Assembly (NCBI RefSeq): GCF_025960985.1
Contig: NZ_JAOQMX010000004.1
Location: forward strand, 87,881-151,880
Length of the DNA: 64,000 nucleotides
Direction: 5' to 3'
From: Flavobacterium psychraerolatum
GTDB lineage: Bacteria > Bacteroidota > Bacteroidia > Flavobacteriales > Flavobacteriaceae
A program made the translations under genes and the position numbers. The notes under the pieces are model-generated. The model did not search any database, was not told the DNA's origin, and saw only the letters and a list, made by a program, of their open reading frames with translations. Below, in pieces: positions 54,178 to 63,910 of this stretch (positions are counted from its first letter, which is position 1; each line of letters begins with the position of its first letter).

Positions 54178-54534
54178 ATGTCAGAGTGTAATCAATTGAA
54201 AAGTAACGTGTTGTTTGAGACAGTAAATGGTTATAGTTACCAATGCGACCTAACGAATAGTATTGTAATTAATTTTGTTGGGACCAGTTCAAAATACAAA
54301 GTACAAGATTTTTTAATTTTTCAGAGAAAGGTGAATAGTGTAATGATTTTGGACATGCTTTACGATTTGTCGGATCAATCAGATGCGCAATTGATTGAAA
54401 CTACCAAAAGAAATTTTTCTAGAAACTTGACCATTTGTGAAATAGTTCAACTCAGAGAATTATTAAACGGAACTAAATTTACCCTTAGTTTGCATTCGCT
54501 GCTCAATTCGATTATAAGTACCGAACTTGTGTAG
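54178..54534 (+). CDS. Small protein of unknown function upstream of ferritin
   Basis: 118 residues from the ATG at 54178. No signal peptide. LFETVNGYSYQCDLTNSIVI and QDFLIFQRKVNSVMI resemble small flavobacterial proteins of the DUF6686 type, but the zinc cysteines I associate with them are not all present, so this is only a possibility. LCIEIVQLRELL-like helical end (TICEIVQLRELLNGTKFTL). It is 106 bp upstream of the ferritin gene on the same strand; an iron link is conceivable but not shown. Confidence 0.6.
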   Translation: MSECNQLKSNVLFETVNGYSYQCDLTNSIVINFVGTSSKYKVQDFLIFQRKVNSVMILDMLYDLSDQSDAQLIETTKRNFSRNLTICEIVQLRELLNGTKFTLSLHSLLNSIISTELV

Positions 54535-54561
54535 TATGTTAATCTTGTGTAGTATGTTAAT
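54526..54561 (+). repeat. 18-bp perfect tandem duplication across a stop codon
   Basis: CTTGTGTAGTATGTTAAT occurs twice in a row; the TAG stop at 54532-54534 lies in the first copy. Confidence 0.9.
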
Positions 54562-54640
54562 TTAGAATAAATACAAAAGATGCTTGGTTCTCTTATCTTG
54601 CTATAATTTTTTGTAACTTTACTCTATAAAGAGTAAAATT

Positions 54641-55168
54641 ATGAAAGATTTATTGAGAACAAACTCTTCTTTGCAAGAAGGGGTCGAAAATATATTAAAC
54701 TTACAGTCAAAAATTGAAAGTGACGCTTCGAATAAATATTTAGCCATGGCTTCATGGTTGGATAGAAATGGTTTTGCCAATACAGCGGGTTACATGTATA
54801 GTCAAGCAGAGGAAGAGCGTTCGCACTTTCTTAAAATTTTTAAATACATTAATGAAGTGGGCGGAATTGCGATCACACCAACTGTTGGTGAAGTACAGCA
54901 AGAATTTGCTTCGTTCAAATCGGTGTTTGAGCTTGCGCTTGACAACGAAATTGCTGTTACAAATGCGATTAATAAAGTGATTGCAAAATGTAGATTGGAA
55001 AATGACTATGCCACAGAAGAATTTATGATGTGGTACGTTGTAGAACAGCGTGAAGAAGAACGAAATGCACGAAGAGCGTTGGAACTTTTTGACTTGATAG
55101 ATGAAGATAGTGCTACGGGCAAATTTGAACTTGATGTTCAAATTGCAAAAATCGGTTCGGTTGAATAA
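54641..55168 (+). CDS. Ferritin (non-heme)
   Basis: 175 residues. Four-helix iron-storage protein with ferroxidase residues in ESDASNKYLAMASW, AEEERSHFLKIFKYINE and EFMMWYVVEQREEE. Oxidises Fe(II) and stores it as a mineral core; usually 24 subunits. Strong bidirectional terminator follows. Secure at family level. Confidence 0.95.
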   Translation: MKDLLRTNSSLQEGVENILNLQSKIESDASNKYLAMASWLDRNGFANTAGYMYSQAEEERSHFLKIFKYINEVGGIAITPTVGEVQQEFASFKSVFELALDNEIAVTNAINKVIAKCRLENDYATEEFMMWYVVEQREEERNARRALELFDLIDEDSATGKFELDVQIAKIGSVE

Positions 55169-55184
55169 GGATTTTTAATAGTAT

Positions 55185-55227
55185 AAAAATGCTCTTACAG
55201 TTGTAAAACTATAAGAGCATTTTTTTT
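55185..55227. terminator. Bidirectional terminator after ferritin
   Basis: AAAAATGCTCTTA pairs exactly with TAAGAGCATTTTT, with A- and T-runs outside; serves the converging ferritin and 2Fe-2S genes. Confidence 0.8.
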
Positions 55228-55230
55228 GTA

Positions 55231-55482
55231 CTATTGTTTCTCGATGAGGTTTTTATAACTGTCAACATCTGCTTTTTCAAGCCAAATATTTTCGGGCTGG
55301 TAAAACATTATTGGCGCTCCTTTGCAACGATTGGAACATTCCATTTTGAAGATTTCAATCTTCTCCTCTTTGTCGTTCTCTTTATTTAATTGCTTGATGT
55401 ATTTTTTTACTTCTTTGTGTTTTCCGCATTTGCTGCCGTTGCACATAAATACTGCTTTTGAGGGAAATGCTATTTTACTCAT
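55231..55482 (-). CDS. Thioredoxin-like [2Fe-2S] ferredoxin-domain protein
   Basis: 83 residues. Four cysteines in MCNGSKCGKHKE and MECSNRCKGAP match the cluster-binding pattern of the thioredoxin-like 2Fe-2S family. C-terminal MFYQPENIWLEKADVD is typical of the short bacterial form. Electron carrier or cluster sensor; partner unknown. 18 bp upstream of the aminopeptidase stop side, same strand, downstream of it in transcription. Confidence 0.88.
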   Translation of the reverse strand: MSKIAFPSKAVFMCNGSKCGKHKEVKKYIKQLNKENDKEEKIEIFKMECSNRCKGAPIMFYQPENIWLEKADVDSYKNLIEKQ

Positions 55483-55500
55483 AGTGATTAAGTTTTTAGA

Positions 55501-56793
55501 TTAAGCATTCATCAAACTCTCGATTTCGTCCACTTCGATCGGGATGTTTTTCATTAAGTTGAATGGTTCTCCGGTAGCTTGAATAACAACGTCGTCTTCA
55601 ATACGGATTCCGAAACCTTCTGCAGGAATATAAATTCCGGGCTCTACAGTAAAGACCATGTTGGCTTGCATTGGCTCAGTTAAGATTCCGTAATCGTGCG
55701 TGTCCAGTCCCATGTGATGTGAGGTTCCGTGCATGAAATATTTTTTGTACGCGGGCCATTCTGGATCTTCATTTTGTACATCGGCTTTGTCAAGTAATCC
55801 TAGTCCAAGCAATTCTGAGGTCATTATTTTACCTACTTCAATATGATACTGTTTCCATAAAGTACCAGGTGTAAGCATTTTTGTTGCTTCGTTTTTAACG
55901 CGAAGAACAGCATTGTAAACTGCTTTTTGTCTGTCTGAATAACGACCAGAAACCGGAATAGTTCTCGTTAAATCACTAGAGTAGTTGGCATATTCGGCGG
56001 CAGTATCCATCAATATTAATTCACCCGCGTTGCAAGCCTTGTTGTTTTCGATGTAATGTAAAACGTTGGCGCTGTTACCTGATGCAATGATTGGGGTATA
56101 GGCAAAACCTTTGGAACGACTGCGTAGGAACTCATGCATCATTTCGGCTTCGATTTCATACTCCATTACACCTGGTTTTACGAAGGGTAATATGCGTCTA
56201 AATGCTTTTTCGGTAATGTTACAAGCTTCTTGAATCAAAGCAATTTCTTCGGGTTCTTTGACTGATCGAATGCGCTGTAAGATTGGATTGCTTTTGGCAA
56301 CCGAATGCGCTGGATATTTTTCTTTCCACCATTTTACAAAACGAGCTTCGCGTGTTTCAGTTTCTACCACTGCGCGGTAATGTTCGTTTGTGTTTATGTA
56401 TATGGTATCAGAATACGTCATAAGTTCGGCCAATACTTTTTCAAAGTTTTGCAACCAGTGTACTGTTTTGATACCAGAGGTAGCAAAAGCTTGTTCTTTA
56501 TTTAATTTTGCACCTTCCCAAATAGCAATATGTTCGTTAGTTTCTTTAAGGAATAGCATTTCTTTTTGGTTCTCATAAGGAGCATCCGGAAAAAGAAGTA
56601 AAATGCTTTCCTCTTGATCAATTCCTGATAGGTAAAAAATATCGCGGTGTTGCGCAAACGGCAAACTACTGTCTGCACTTACAGGGTAAATGTCATTTGA
56701 GTTAAAAATGGCAACACTGTTCGGTTTCATTTGGGCAGCAAATTTGCTTCGGTTTTTGACAAATAATGTAGCGTCTATAGAATGGTATTTCAT
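55501..56793 (-). CDS. pepP: Xaa-Pro aminopeptidase (aminopeptidase P)
   Basis: 430 residues from the ATG at 56793 (MKYHSIDATLFVKNRSKFAA); a start at 56892 adds 33 residues absent from the family. N-terminal creatinase-like domain with FLSGIDQEESILLLFPD-type sequence, then the pita-bread catalytic domain. Metal ligands: Asp in LILMDTAAEY and SSDLTRTIPVSG, His in HGTSHHMGLDTHD, Glu in VEPGIYIP and RIEDDVVI. Removes N-terminal residues before proline. Cytosolic. 18 bp upstream of the 2Fe-2S gene in transcription order. Confidence 0.95.
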   Translation of the reverse strand: MKYHSIDATLFVKNRSKFAAQMKPNSVAIFNSNDIYPVSADSSLPFAQHRDIFYLSGIDQEESILLLFPDAPYENQKEMLFLKETNEHIAIWEGAKLNKEQAFATSGIKTVHWLQNFEKVLAELMTYSDTIYINTNEHYRAVVETETREARFVKWWKEKYPAHSVAKSNPILQRIRSVKEPEEIALIQEACNITEKAFRRILPFVKPGVMEYEIEAEMMHEFLRSRSKGFAYTPIIASGNSANVLHYIENNKACNAGELILMDTAAEYANYSSDLTRTIPVSGRYSDRQKAVYNAVLRVKNEATKMLTPGTLWKQYHIEVGKIMTSELLGLGLLDKADVQNEDPEWPAYKKYFMHGTSHHMGLDTHDYGILTEPMQANMVFTVEPGIYIPAEGFGIRIEDDVVIQATGEPFNLMKNIPIEVDEIESLMNA

Positions 56794-57164
56794 TGTAAAA
56801 TAATTTTTAGATAACAAATTTAAGCAATTGAATCTAGTTGAAAGAACAAATGCTGCAGTTGATTTTATTTTAACAAGATGTAAGGAAAGCATATCAGGCT
56901 GTTGTTTTTTATTTTTCTACACAAAATCAGCAATATTTGTGTGTTTGAGGATTTGAAATTTTAAAACTAATAAATTACGATATTCTTTTTTTTAAGCGTA
57001 AAATTTAAGCGATTCTGAAATGTTGAATTAGTCTTGTTTTTGCTTTTTTAGCTGTTTAAAAGTGGTTAATCAGTTGTATTGTAGTGTGTTGTGTTTTTAT
57101 TTGTGTGCTTTGCTATTATCGAAGATTAAACACTTTAAAATGATTATAAATAATACCGAAAAGG
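56794..57164. other. Divergent intergenic region between pepP and sdhC
   Basis: About 370 bp, AT-rich. Must hold the pepP promoter, not clearly visible. An in-frame ATG/GTG chain upstream of sdhC (from 57062) is open but lies before the sdhC promoter and lacks family similarity. Confidence 0.4.
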
Positions 57165-57195
57165 TTGTAGTTGGTGCCTTTTTCCCTTATTTTTG
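57165..57195 (+). promoter_or_regulatory. Predicted promoter of sdhCAB
   Basis: TTG (57165-57167), a 20-bp spacer and TATTTTTG (57188-57195), 31 bp before the sdhC ATG at 57227. Confidence 0.55.
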
Positions 57196-57226
57196 TGTAC
57201 TTTTTAAATTATATTCTATAAATATT

Positions 57227-57892
57227 ATGGCAAAATCTGGATTATTGAAATCGTCAATAGCTAAAAAAGTAGCTATGGCACTTTCAGGACTATTTTTGAT
57301 GTTGTTTCTAGCACAGCATTTTTTTATCAATATGACTTCGGTTTTTAGTGAGTCTGTATTCAATTCTATTTCTCATTTCATGGGAAATAATCCATTGGTT
57401 CAGTTTGTTATTCAGCCAATTCTTATTGTTGGAGTGATTTTTCACTTCATTATGGGGTTTGTTTTGAATATTCAAAACAACAACGCGAGACCAATTGGTT
57501 ATGCAAGTTACAATGGAGCTGCAAATGCAAGTTGGGCATCACGTAACATGATTATCTCTGGCTCTGTGATTTTGGCGTTTTTAGGGCTACATTTTTATGA
57601 TTTCTGGTTTCCGGAGATGGTTTACAAATATGTAGAATTTTCACCGTTGAATGAAACAAGATACTATCATGAGTTAGCAGAGAAGTTTGAAAGTCCTGTA
57701 CGTACTGCATTGTACTGTATATCTTTTGTATTGTTGTCTTTGCACTTACAACACGGGTTTAGCTCTTCTTTTCAGTCAGTAGGAGCAAATAACAAATACA
57801 CTAAAGGATTGCAAAATTTCGGATTAGGTTTCGCGATTATCATTCCGCTAGGATTTGTATTTGTTGCATTATTTCATCATTTCACTCATTAA
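57227..57892 (+). CDS. sdhC: Succinate dehydrogenase/fumarate reductase cytochrome b subunit
   Basis: 221 residues from the ATG at 57227. Five membrane helices of the B-type (di-heme) subunit: KVAMALSGLFLMLFLAQHF, PLVQFVIQPILIVGVIFHF, MIISGSVILAFLGLHFYDF, ALYCISFVLLSLHLQHG and IIIPLGFVFVALFHH. Histidines in AQHF, FHFI, GLHFYD and LHLQHG are heme ligands. Anchors SdhAB and passes electrons to menaquinone. First gene of the operon. Confidence 0.95.
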   Translation: MAKSGLLKSSIAKKVAMALSGLFLMLFLAQHFFINMTSVFSESVFNSISHFMGNNPLVQFVIQPILIVGVIFHFIMGFVLNIQNNNARPIGYASYNGAANASWASRNMIISGSVILAFLGLHFYDFWFPEMVYKYVEFSPLNETRYYHELAEKFESPVRTALYCISFVLLSLHLQHGFSSSFQSVGANNKYTKGLQNFGLGFAIIIPLGFVFVALFHHFTH

Positions 57893-57904
57893 TATTCAAT
57901 TGTA

Positions 57905-59905
57905 ATGGCATTAGATTCAAAAATACCAAATGGCCCAATTGCGGACAAATGGACAAATTATAAAGATCATATTAATCTAGTAAACCCTGCTAACAAACGT
58001 AATCTTGATATTATTGTTGTTGGAACAGGTTTGGCTGGAGGTTCTGCAGCAGCAACTTTGGCAGAGCTAGGATATAACGTTAAAGCATTTTGCTTTCAAG
58101 ATTCACCACGTCGTGCGCACTCAATCGCAGCACAAGGGGGAATCAATGCAGCAAAAAATTATAAAGGAGACGGTGACTCTGTTTACAGATTGTTCTACGA
58201 TACTGTAAAAGGTGGAGATTATCGCGCTCGTGAGTCAAACGTACACCGTTTGGCCGAAGTTTCATCAAATATTATTGACCAATGTGTGGCTCAAGGAGTG
58301 CCATTGGCTCGTGAATATGGTGGATTATTGGATAACCGTTCTTTTGGTGGTGCTCTAGTTTCACGTACATTTTATGCACAAGGTCAAACAGGACAACAAT
58401 TATTGCTAGGAGCTTACTCTGCAATGAACCGCCAAATTGGTCGTGGTAAAATAAAAATGCACAACCGTCACGAAATGCTTGATCTTGTTATTGTTGATGG
58501 AAAAGCAAGAGGGATTATCGCTCGTAACTTAATTACAGGTGAAATCGAAAGACATTCAGCTCACGCTGTGGTTATTGGTTCAGGTGGATACGGAAACGTT
58601 TTCTTCTTGTCAACAAATGCAATGGGTTCTAATGCTACTGCAGCTTGGAAAATCCATAAAAAAGGAGCTTTCTTTGCGAATCCTTGTTATACACAAATTC
58701 ACCCAACTTGCATACCAGTTTCTGGAGATCACCAGTCAAAATTGACGTTGATGTCAGAATCATTGCGTAATGATGGACGTATATGGGTTCCTGCAAAATT
58801 GGAAGATTCAGTTGCGATTCGTGAAGGTAAAAAGAGTGCTAAAGACTTATCTGAGGCAGAAAGAGATTACTACTTAGAAAGAAGGTACCCTGCTTTTGGT
58901 AACTTAGTACCCCGTGATGTTGCCTCTCGTGCTGCAAAGGAAAGATGTGATGCCGGTTTTGGTGTTAACAAAACTGGAGAAGCAGTTTACTTAGATTTTG
59001 CTGCTGCAATTCAACGTTACGGAAAAGAACAAGCTCATATTAAAGGATTGGACGAAAATGATAATGCATTGGTAACTAAATTAGGTACTGATATCGTTCG
59101 TAGTAAATACGGGAACTTATTCCAAATGTATTACAAAATCGTTGATGAAGATCCATATACATCACCAATGATGATTTACCCAGCGGTTCACTACACAATG
59201 GGTGGAACTTGGGTTGATTATAACTTGATGACAACAATTCCTGGATGTTTCTCTATTGGAGAATCAAACTTCTCTGATCACGGTGCTAACCGTTTGGGAG
59301 CTTCTGCTTTGATGCAAGGTTTGGCCGATGGATATTTTGTATTGCCTTATACTATTGGTGCTTATTTGGCTCCAGATATCAAATTGGGTGCTATTCCAAC
59401 AAATACGCCAGAATTTGACGCTGCTGAAAAAGGAGTGAAAGATCAGATTGAAAGATTTATGAATAATAAGGGTACTCATTCTGTTGATTATTTCCATAGA
59501 AAATTAGGAAAAATCATGTGGGATAAAGTAGGTATGGCTCGTAACGCTAAAGGTTTGAATGAAGCTATTGCTGAAATTGCTGCTTTGAGAGATGAGTTTT
59601 ACAAAGACGTAAGAGTTCCTGGGACAGATAAAGGATTCAATCAAGAACTGGAAAAAGCGACTCGTGTTGCCGATTTCTTAGAATTGGGTGAATTGTTCGC
59701 AAAAGATGCATTGCACCGTAATGAATCTTGTGGAGGTCACTTCCGTGAAGAATATCAAACTGAAGAAGGTGAAGCACTTCGTGACGACGAAAATTTTGCC
59801 TACGTTGCTGCTTGGGAGTATAAAGGAAAACCTAGTGAAGCCGTTTTACACAAAGAGCCTTTGGTTTTTGAAGCGATTAAACTAGTTCAAAGAAATTACA
59901 AATAG
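57905..59905 (+). CDS. sdhA: Succinate dehydrogenase flavoprotein subunit
   Basis: 666 residues. FAD-binding [20 protein letters not shown], the covalent-FAD histidine in [16 protein letters not shown], substrate site [13 protein letters not shown] and active-site ESLRNDGR; C-terminal [15 protein letters not shown]. Oxidises succinate to fumarate. 12 bp after sdhC. The B-type length and insertions match Bacteroidota enzymes. Confidence 0.98.
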   Translation: MALDSKIPNGPIADKWTNYKDHINLVNPANKRNLDIIVVGTGLAGGSAAATLAELGYNVKAFCFQDSPRRAHSIAAQGGINAAKNYKGDGDSVYRLFYDTVKGGDYRARESNVHRLAEVSSNIIDQCVAQGVPLAREYGGLLDNRSFGGALVSRTFYAQGQTGQQLLLGAYSAMNRQIGRGKIKMHNRHEMLDLVIVDGKARGIIARNLITGEIERHSAHAVVIGSGGYGNVFFLSTNAMGSNATAAWKIHKKGAFFANPCYTQIHPTCIPVSGDHQSKLTLMSESLRNDGRIWVPAKLEDSVAIREGKKSAKDLSEAERDYYLERRYPAFGNLVPRDVASRAAKERCDAGFGVNKTGEAVYLDFAAAIQRYGKEQAHIKGLDENDNALVTKLGTDIVRSKYGNLFQMYYKIVDEDPYTSPMMIYPAVHYTMGGTWVDYNLMTTIPGCFSIGESNFSDHGANRLGASALMQGLADGYFVLPYTIGAYLAPDIKLGAIPTNTPEFDAAEKGVKDQIERFMNNKGTHSVDYFHRKLGKIMWDKVGMARNAKGLNEAIAEIAALRDEFYKDVRVPGTDKGFNQELEKATRVADFLELGELFAKDALHRNESCGGHFREEYQTEEGEALRDDENFAYVAAWEYKGKPSEAVLHKEPLVFEAIKLVQRNYK

Positions 59906-59981
59906 CAATTAGTCAAAAGCCAAAAGTAAATCGTCTTGTGACTTTCGACTTTCGACTTTATGATTTTCAAACTAAAACAGT

Positions 59982-60728
59982 ATGAAACTTACATTAAAAA
60001 TATGGCGTCAAAAAAACGCCCAAGATAAAGGAGCAATGGTTGATTATAAAATCGACGGAATTGAACCTGATATGTCATTCCTTGAAATGCTTGACGTATT
60101 CAATGAGCAACAAATCAATACTGGTGGTGACCCGGTAGCTTTTGACCACGATTGTCGCGAAGGAATTTGCGGTATGTGTTCTTTATTCATCAATGGAGAA
60201 GCACATGGACCAGATAGAGGAGTTACAACTTGTCAATTACACATGCGTATGTTTAAGGATGGGGACACGATTACAATCGAGCCATTCCGTTCTGCAGCGT
60301 TCCCAGTAGTAAAAGATTTAGTAGTAAACAGAAGTTCTTTTGATAGAATTCAACATGCTGGTGGATTTATATCTGTAAATACATCTGGTAATACGGTTGA
60401 TGCAAATACAATTCCGATCAACAAACAAGACGCAGATCATGCTTTTGATGCAGCATCTTGTATTGGTTGTGGTGCTTGTGTAGCTACCTGTAAAAACTCT
60501 TCGGCTATGTTATTCGTAGCGGCAAAAGTATCTCAATATGCTTTATTACCACAAGGTAAAATTGAAGCTGTTGATCGTGTTTTGAACATGGTAAAACAAA
60601 TGGATGAAGAAGGTTTTGGTAACTGTACCAACACAGGAGCATGTGAAGTAGAATGTCCAAAAGGTATTTCTCTAGAGAACATCGCTCGTATGAACAGAGA
60701 ATACTTGTCAGCAAGTTTGAAAGGATAG
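59982..60728 (+). CDS. sdhB: Succinate dehydrogenase iron-sulfur subunit
   Basis: 248 residues. [2Fe-2S]: [12 protein letters not shown] with a later TTCQLH. [4Fe-4S]: [11 protein letters not shown]. [3Fe-4S]: [14 protein letters not shown]. Relays electrons from SdhA to SdhC. The 76-bp gap after sdhA holds short repeats of CGACTTT and no promoter box. Confidence 0.97.
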   Translation: MKLTLKIWRQKNAQDKGAMVDYKIDGIEPDMSFLEMLDVFNEQQINTGGDPVAFDHDCREGICGMCSLFINGEAHGPDRGVTTCQLHMRMFKDGDTITIEPFRSAAFPVVKDLVVNRSSFDRIQHAGGFISVNTSGNTVDANTIPINKQDADHAFDAASCIGCGACVATCKNSSAMLFVAAKVSQYALLPQGKIEAVDRVLNMVKQMDEEGFGNCTNTGACEVECPKGISLENIARMNREYLSASLKG

Positions 60729-60757
60729 TTTTAGAAATAGATTTTCTTATATAATAG

Positions 60758-60792
60758 AAACGCATTCATTAAGTTGAATGCGTTTTTTTTTA
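60758..60792 (+). terminator. Terminator of sdhCAB
   Basis: AAACGCATTCA pairs with TGAATGCGTTT, followed by Ts. Confidence 0.75.
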
Positions 60793-60829
60793 TTTAAAAA
60801 CTTCACTAATCTTATCAACTAGCAACGTG

Positions 60830-61597
60830 CTATTTTTTAAATTGGTTCAAGGCTGCTCTCGTAAAATCAGATAGCACTAATTTTCCGGTAATTTTAGCTC
60901 TTTCGTATAACAACGTTTCCCAGTTTTCAGTGCCTTCCCAAATTACTTTTTTCATTTCGTACAAAGCTTCTGGATGGTAGGAGGCTAGTTTTTTCGAAAA
61001 TAAAACAACTGCATCGTCAAGTTTATCGATGTCATTTAGGACTTCTGCATACAGTCCTTTTTGTTGTGCCCATTGTGCAGTTTTCCATTGGTCAGGTGCC
61101 AAAGTCATTTCGGTCATGGCAGTTTTCCCAATTTTTCTACTTACTGCGGGTTCGATAACGAATGGTCCGATCCCGATGGCAATTTCAGATAATTTAACAG
61201 CACTATTTTCTGTTGCAAAAACGTAGTCACAGGCAGCAATAATTCCGACGCCGCCACCGACTGCTTTTCCTTGCACGCGACCTACAATTATTTTGGAACA
61301 GCTGCGCATGGCATTAAGCAAATTAGCAAATCCCGAGAAAAAATGAAAACCTTGTTCTTCGTTCTCCACCGCCAATAGTTCGTCAAAGGAAGCACCTGCA
61401 CAAAAAGCTTTGCTTCCCGTACTTTGTAGTAAAATCACTGAAACATTTGAATCTTCACTCAAGTTTTGCAACTCCTGCGTCAGTGCATCCAATAGTGATC
61501 TGGGAAAAGAGTTACTAGCAGGATGACCAAAAGTCACTGTTGCTATGTTGTGGTCGATAATGGTGGTTAATGTTCCTTGTGGGTCTTGAATTGACAT
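60830..61597 (-). CDS. Enoyl-CoA hydratase/isomerase-family protein
   Basis: 255 residues. Crotonase fold: oxyanion-hole blocks SKAFCAGASFDELLAV and GRVQGKAVGGGVGIIAACDY, then FATENSAVKLSEIAIGIGP. The classical hydratase glutamates are not both clear (AVKLSEIAIG has one), so the reaction could be hydration, isomerisation or hydrolysis of a CoA ester. Transcribed alone. Confidence 0.9.
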   Translation of the reverse strand: MSIQDPQGTLTTIIDHNIATVTFGHPASNSFPRSLLDALTQELQNLSEDSNVSVILLQSTGSKAFCAGASFDELLAVENEEQGFHFFSGFANLLNAMRSCSKIIVGRVQGKAVGGGVGIIAACDYVFATENSAVKLSEIAIGIGPFVIEPAVSRKIGKTAMTEMTLAPDQWKTAQWAQQKGLYAEVLNDIDKLDDAVVLFSKKLASYHPEALYEMKKVIWEGTENWETLLYERAKITGKLVLSDFTRAALNQFKK

Positions 61598-61685
61598 GGT
61601 ATGAATTGGTTTTTCGTAAAGTTAGAAATATTCAAATGAAACTTTGGATATTTGAAAATATAATTTTTTACTATCGTATTTATGT

Positions 61686-61693
61686 TATATTTG
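61686..61693 (+). promoter_or_regulatory. Predicted -7 box of the tRNA gene
   Basis: TATATTTG, 9 bp before the tRNA 5' end. Confidence 0.55.
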
Positions 61694-61702
61694 CATTGCA
61701 CT

Positions 61703-61776
61703 GGGGGATTAGCTCATTTGGCTAGAGTGCTTGCCTGGCAGGCAAGAGGTGACCGGTTCGAATCCGGTATTCTCCA
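61703..61776 (+). tRNA. tRNA-Ala (anticodon GGC)
   Basis: 74 nt. Acceptor GGGGGAT/ATTCTCC (two G-U pairs), D-stem GCTC/GAGT region, anticodon arm CTTGC-CTGGCAG-GCAAG with GGC at 34-36, variable AGGTG, T-arm ACCGG-TTCGAAT-CCGGT and discriminator A. CCA is not encoded. Reads GCC/GCU codons. Confidence 0.95.
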
Positions 61777-61810
61777 CACAAAACAGATATTGTTAGTCAA
61801 TAAATTACAA

Positions 61811-61860
61811 TAAAAATGCCCAGTTTTACACTCAAAAATGTAAAGTTGGGTGTTTTTTTT
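61811..61860 (+). terminator. Terminator after tRNA-Ala
   Basis: ATGCCCAGTTTTACA and TGTAAAGTTGGGTGT pair with some G-U, followed by a long T-run. Confidence 0.65.
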
Positions 61861-61939
61861 TGGAAATAATTGTCCAAATAAAATAAGTTCAGTTAAAGAT
61901 TACTATTTTTAGACTTTAAAAAAATCATTCTTCAAATAA

Positions 61940-63910
61940 ATGGCATTATATCAAAAATCGGTTCTTAATAAGCATCTTAAACAACTAGAGCAGTCAAAAG
62001 TAAGTAAGGCGTACAAAAAGTATATCAAGTACTTCTTAAACCCAATTATCCAGGACAACATACGCAATTCAAAAGAAGAGGAATACCAAGGTATTTTTCT
62101 AACAGAATTATTTGTCAATGTTTTAGATTACACTTTGAAACCCAATGTTAATTTTGATTTAGTAGCTGAGTATAAAAACCAAACCAATTCACGCAAAGCA
62201 GATGGCGCCATTCTAAAAAATGAAGTTGCTGTTGCAGTGATAGAATTGAAGGGAACCAAAACAAAGGATTTAGAAAGCATACGTCAGCAAGCATTTGATT
62301 ACAAAGCCAATCAAAAAGAATGTGTTTATGTAATTACCTCTAATTACGAAAAGCTGCGGTTTTATATCAATGATGCTACCGAGTTCGAAGAGTTTAATTT
62401 ATTTGACTTAAGTGAACAACGTTTTGAAGTATTGTATTTGTGTTTGCAAAAGGACAATGTTCTAAATAACATTCCTTTAAAAATAAAAGAAGCTTCGATT
62501 ATTATTGAAGAACAAATTACCAAGCAGTTCTACAAAGATTATTCTGTTTTTAAGAGAGAATTGTTTAGAGATTTAGTAAAGCGTAACGCTAAGAAATTAA
62601 AAAGCACTTTAGATTTTTCTGCTACTGAAATGGATGAAGAAGCGAAGGCAGAACAATTGCGTCTAGACAAAAACCTGAAACTTACACTATTCAAGAAATC
62701 TCAAAAGTTAATAGATCGTTTTTTGTTTATATTTTTTGCCGAAGACAGAGGTTTGTTACCACCCAATAGTACCATCCAAATCCTGAACAAATGGAAAGCG
62801 GATGTTGATTTTGGTGACGAAAGACCGCTTTACGATATGTTCAAGCAATATTTTAAATTTCTTGACACCGGAAGACAAGGGACAACAAATAGAGCCGAAA
62901 TTTATGCCTACAACGGTGGTTTGTTTAAGGAAGATACACTACTGGAAAAATTAGAAATTGACAACGACTTATTATTTAAGCATACGCAAACATTAGCATC
63001 ATACGATTTTGAAAGTCAAGTGGATGTTAACATACTAGGACATATTTTTGAAAATTCACTTAACGAAATTGAAAGCGTAAACGCCGAAATTGAAGGTGGC
63101 GATTTTGATAAACAAACAAGTAAACGTAAAAAAGATGGTGTTTTTTACACTCCAAAATACATTACCAAATACATAGTAGAGAATACGATTGGTAAACTGT
63201 GTGACGAAAAGAAAAATGAACTGGGTTTTAAAGAAGAAGAATATTTTAAAGGCAGAAAAAACCGCCAGCAAAATACGATTGTAAAGTTAGTTGAAACTTT
63301 AGATGTGTATAGAGAATGGTTGCTACAATTGACCATTTGCGATCCCGCCTGTGGTAGTGGTGCGTTCTTGAACCAAGCGTTAGATTTTCTAATAAAAGAG
63401 CACAATTATATAGACGAATTAAAAGCTAAAATTTTAGGTGGTGGCTTAGTATTTAGCGATATTGAAAATACCATTCTAGAAAATAATATTTTTGGTGTAG
63501 ACCTTAACGAGGAAAGTGTAGAAATTGCCAAATTATCGCTGTGGTTACGTACCGCGCAACCACGACGTAAACTAAACAACTTAAACAGTAATATTAAATG
63601 TGGAAATAGTTTGATTAAAAGCAAAACTGTTGCTGGTGATAAAGCATTTAATTGGCAACAAGAATTCTTTTCCGTATTTGAAAAAGGAGGTTTTGATATA
63701 ATTATAGGAAATCCACCTTACGTTAATGCAAATGACATTAAGAAAAATTCGACTGTAGCAGAATATAATTATTTAAAGTCAAAATACAAGATCGCTAAAG
63801 GGACAGTTGATTTGTATTTATTTTTCTTCGAAAAAGGCTTGGAAATATTAAAGAAGGATGGACTGTTGTCTTATATTACTCCAAATAGATTTTTTGAGGT
63901 AAGCAGTTAA
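61940..63910 (+). pseudogene. Type IIG restriction-methylase fusion, C-terminus lost at an insertion
   Basis: 656 residues remain. Residues about 85-130 hold a PD-(D/E)XK-type nuclease site (RKADGAIL then VIELKGTK). The gamma-type N6-adenine methylase begins near 395 (KRKKDGVFYTPKYITKYIV), with SAM motif I DPACGSGAFLNQ and catalytic motif IV IIIGNPPYVNAN. Downstream family block YITPNRFFEV is present, but the frame stops two codons later, where Eco57I/BREX-like relatives continue with YGKxLR and a target-recognition domain of several hundred residues. 37 bp on, a transposase-like start appears. It is thus probably disrupted by an insertion; the missing part may lie beyond the window. Confidence 0.85.

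Noticed and set aside
57062..57226. N-terminal extension of sdhC
   Set aside because: The promoter TTG-N20-TATTTTTG lies inside it, and the family begins at MAKSGLLKSS.
61703..61776. tRNA-Gly
   Set aside because: The anticodon at 34-36 is GGC, which reads alanine codons.
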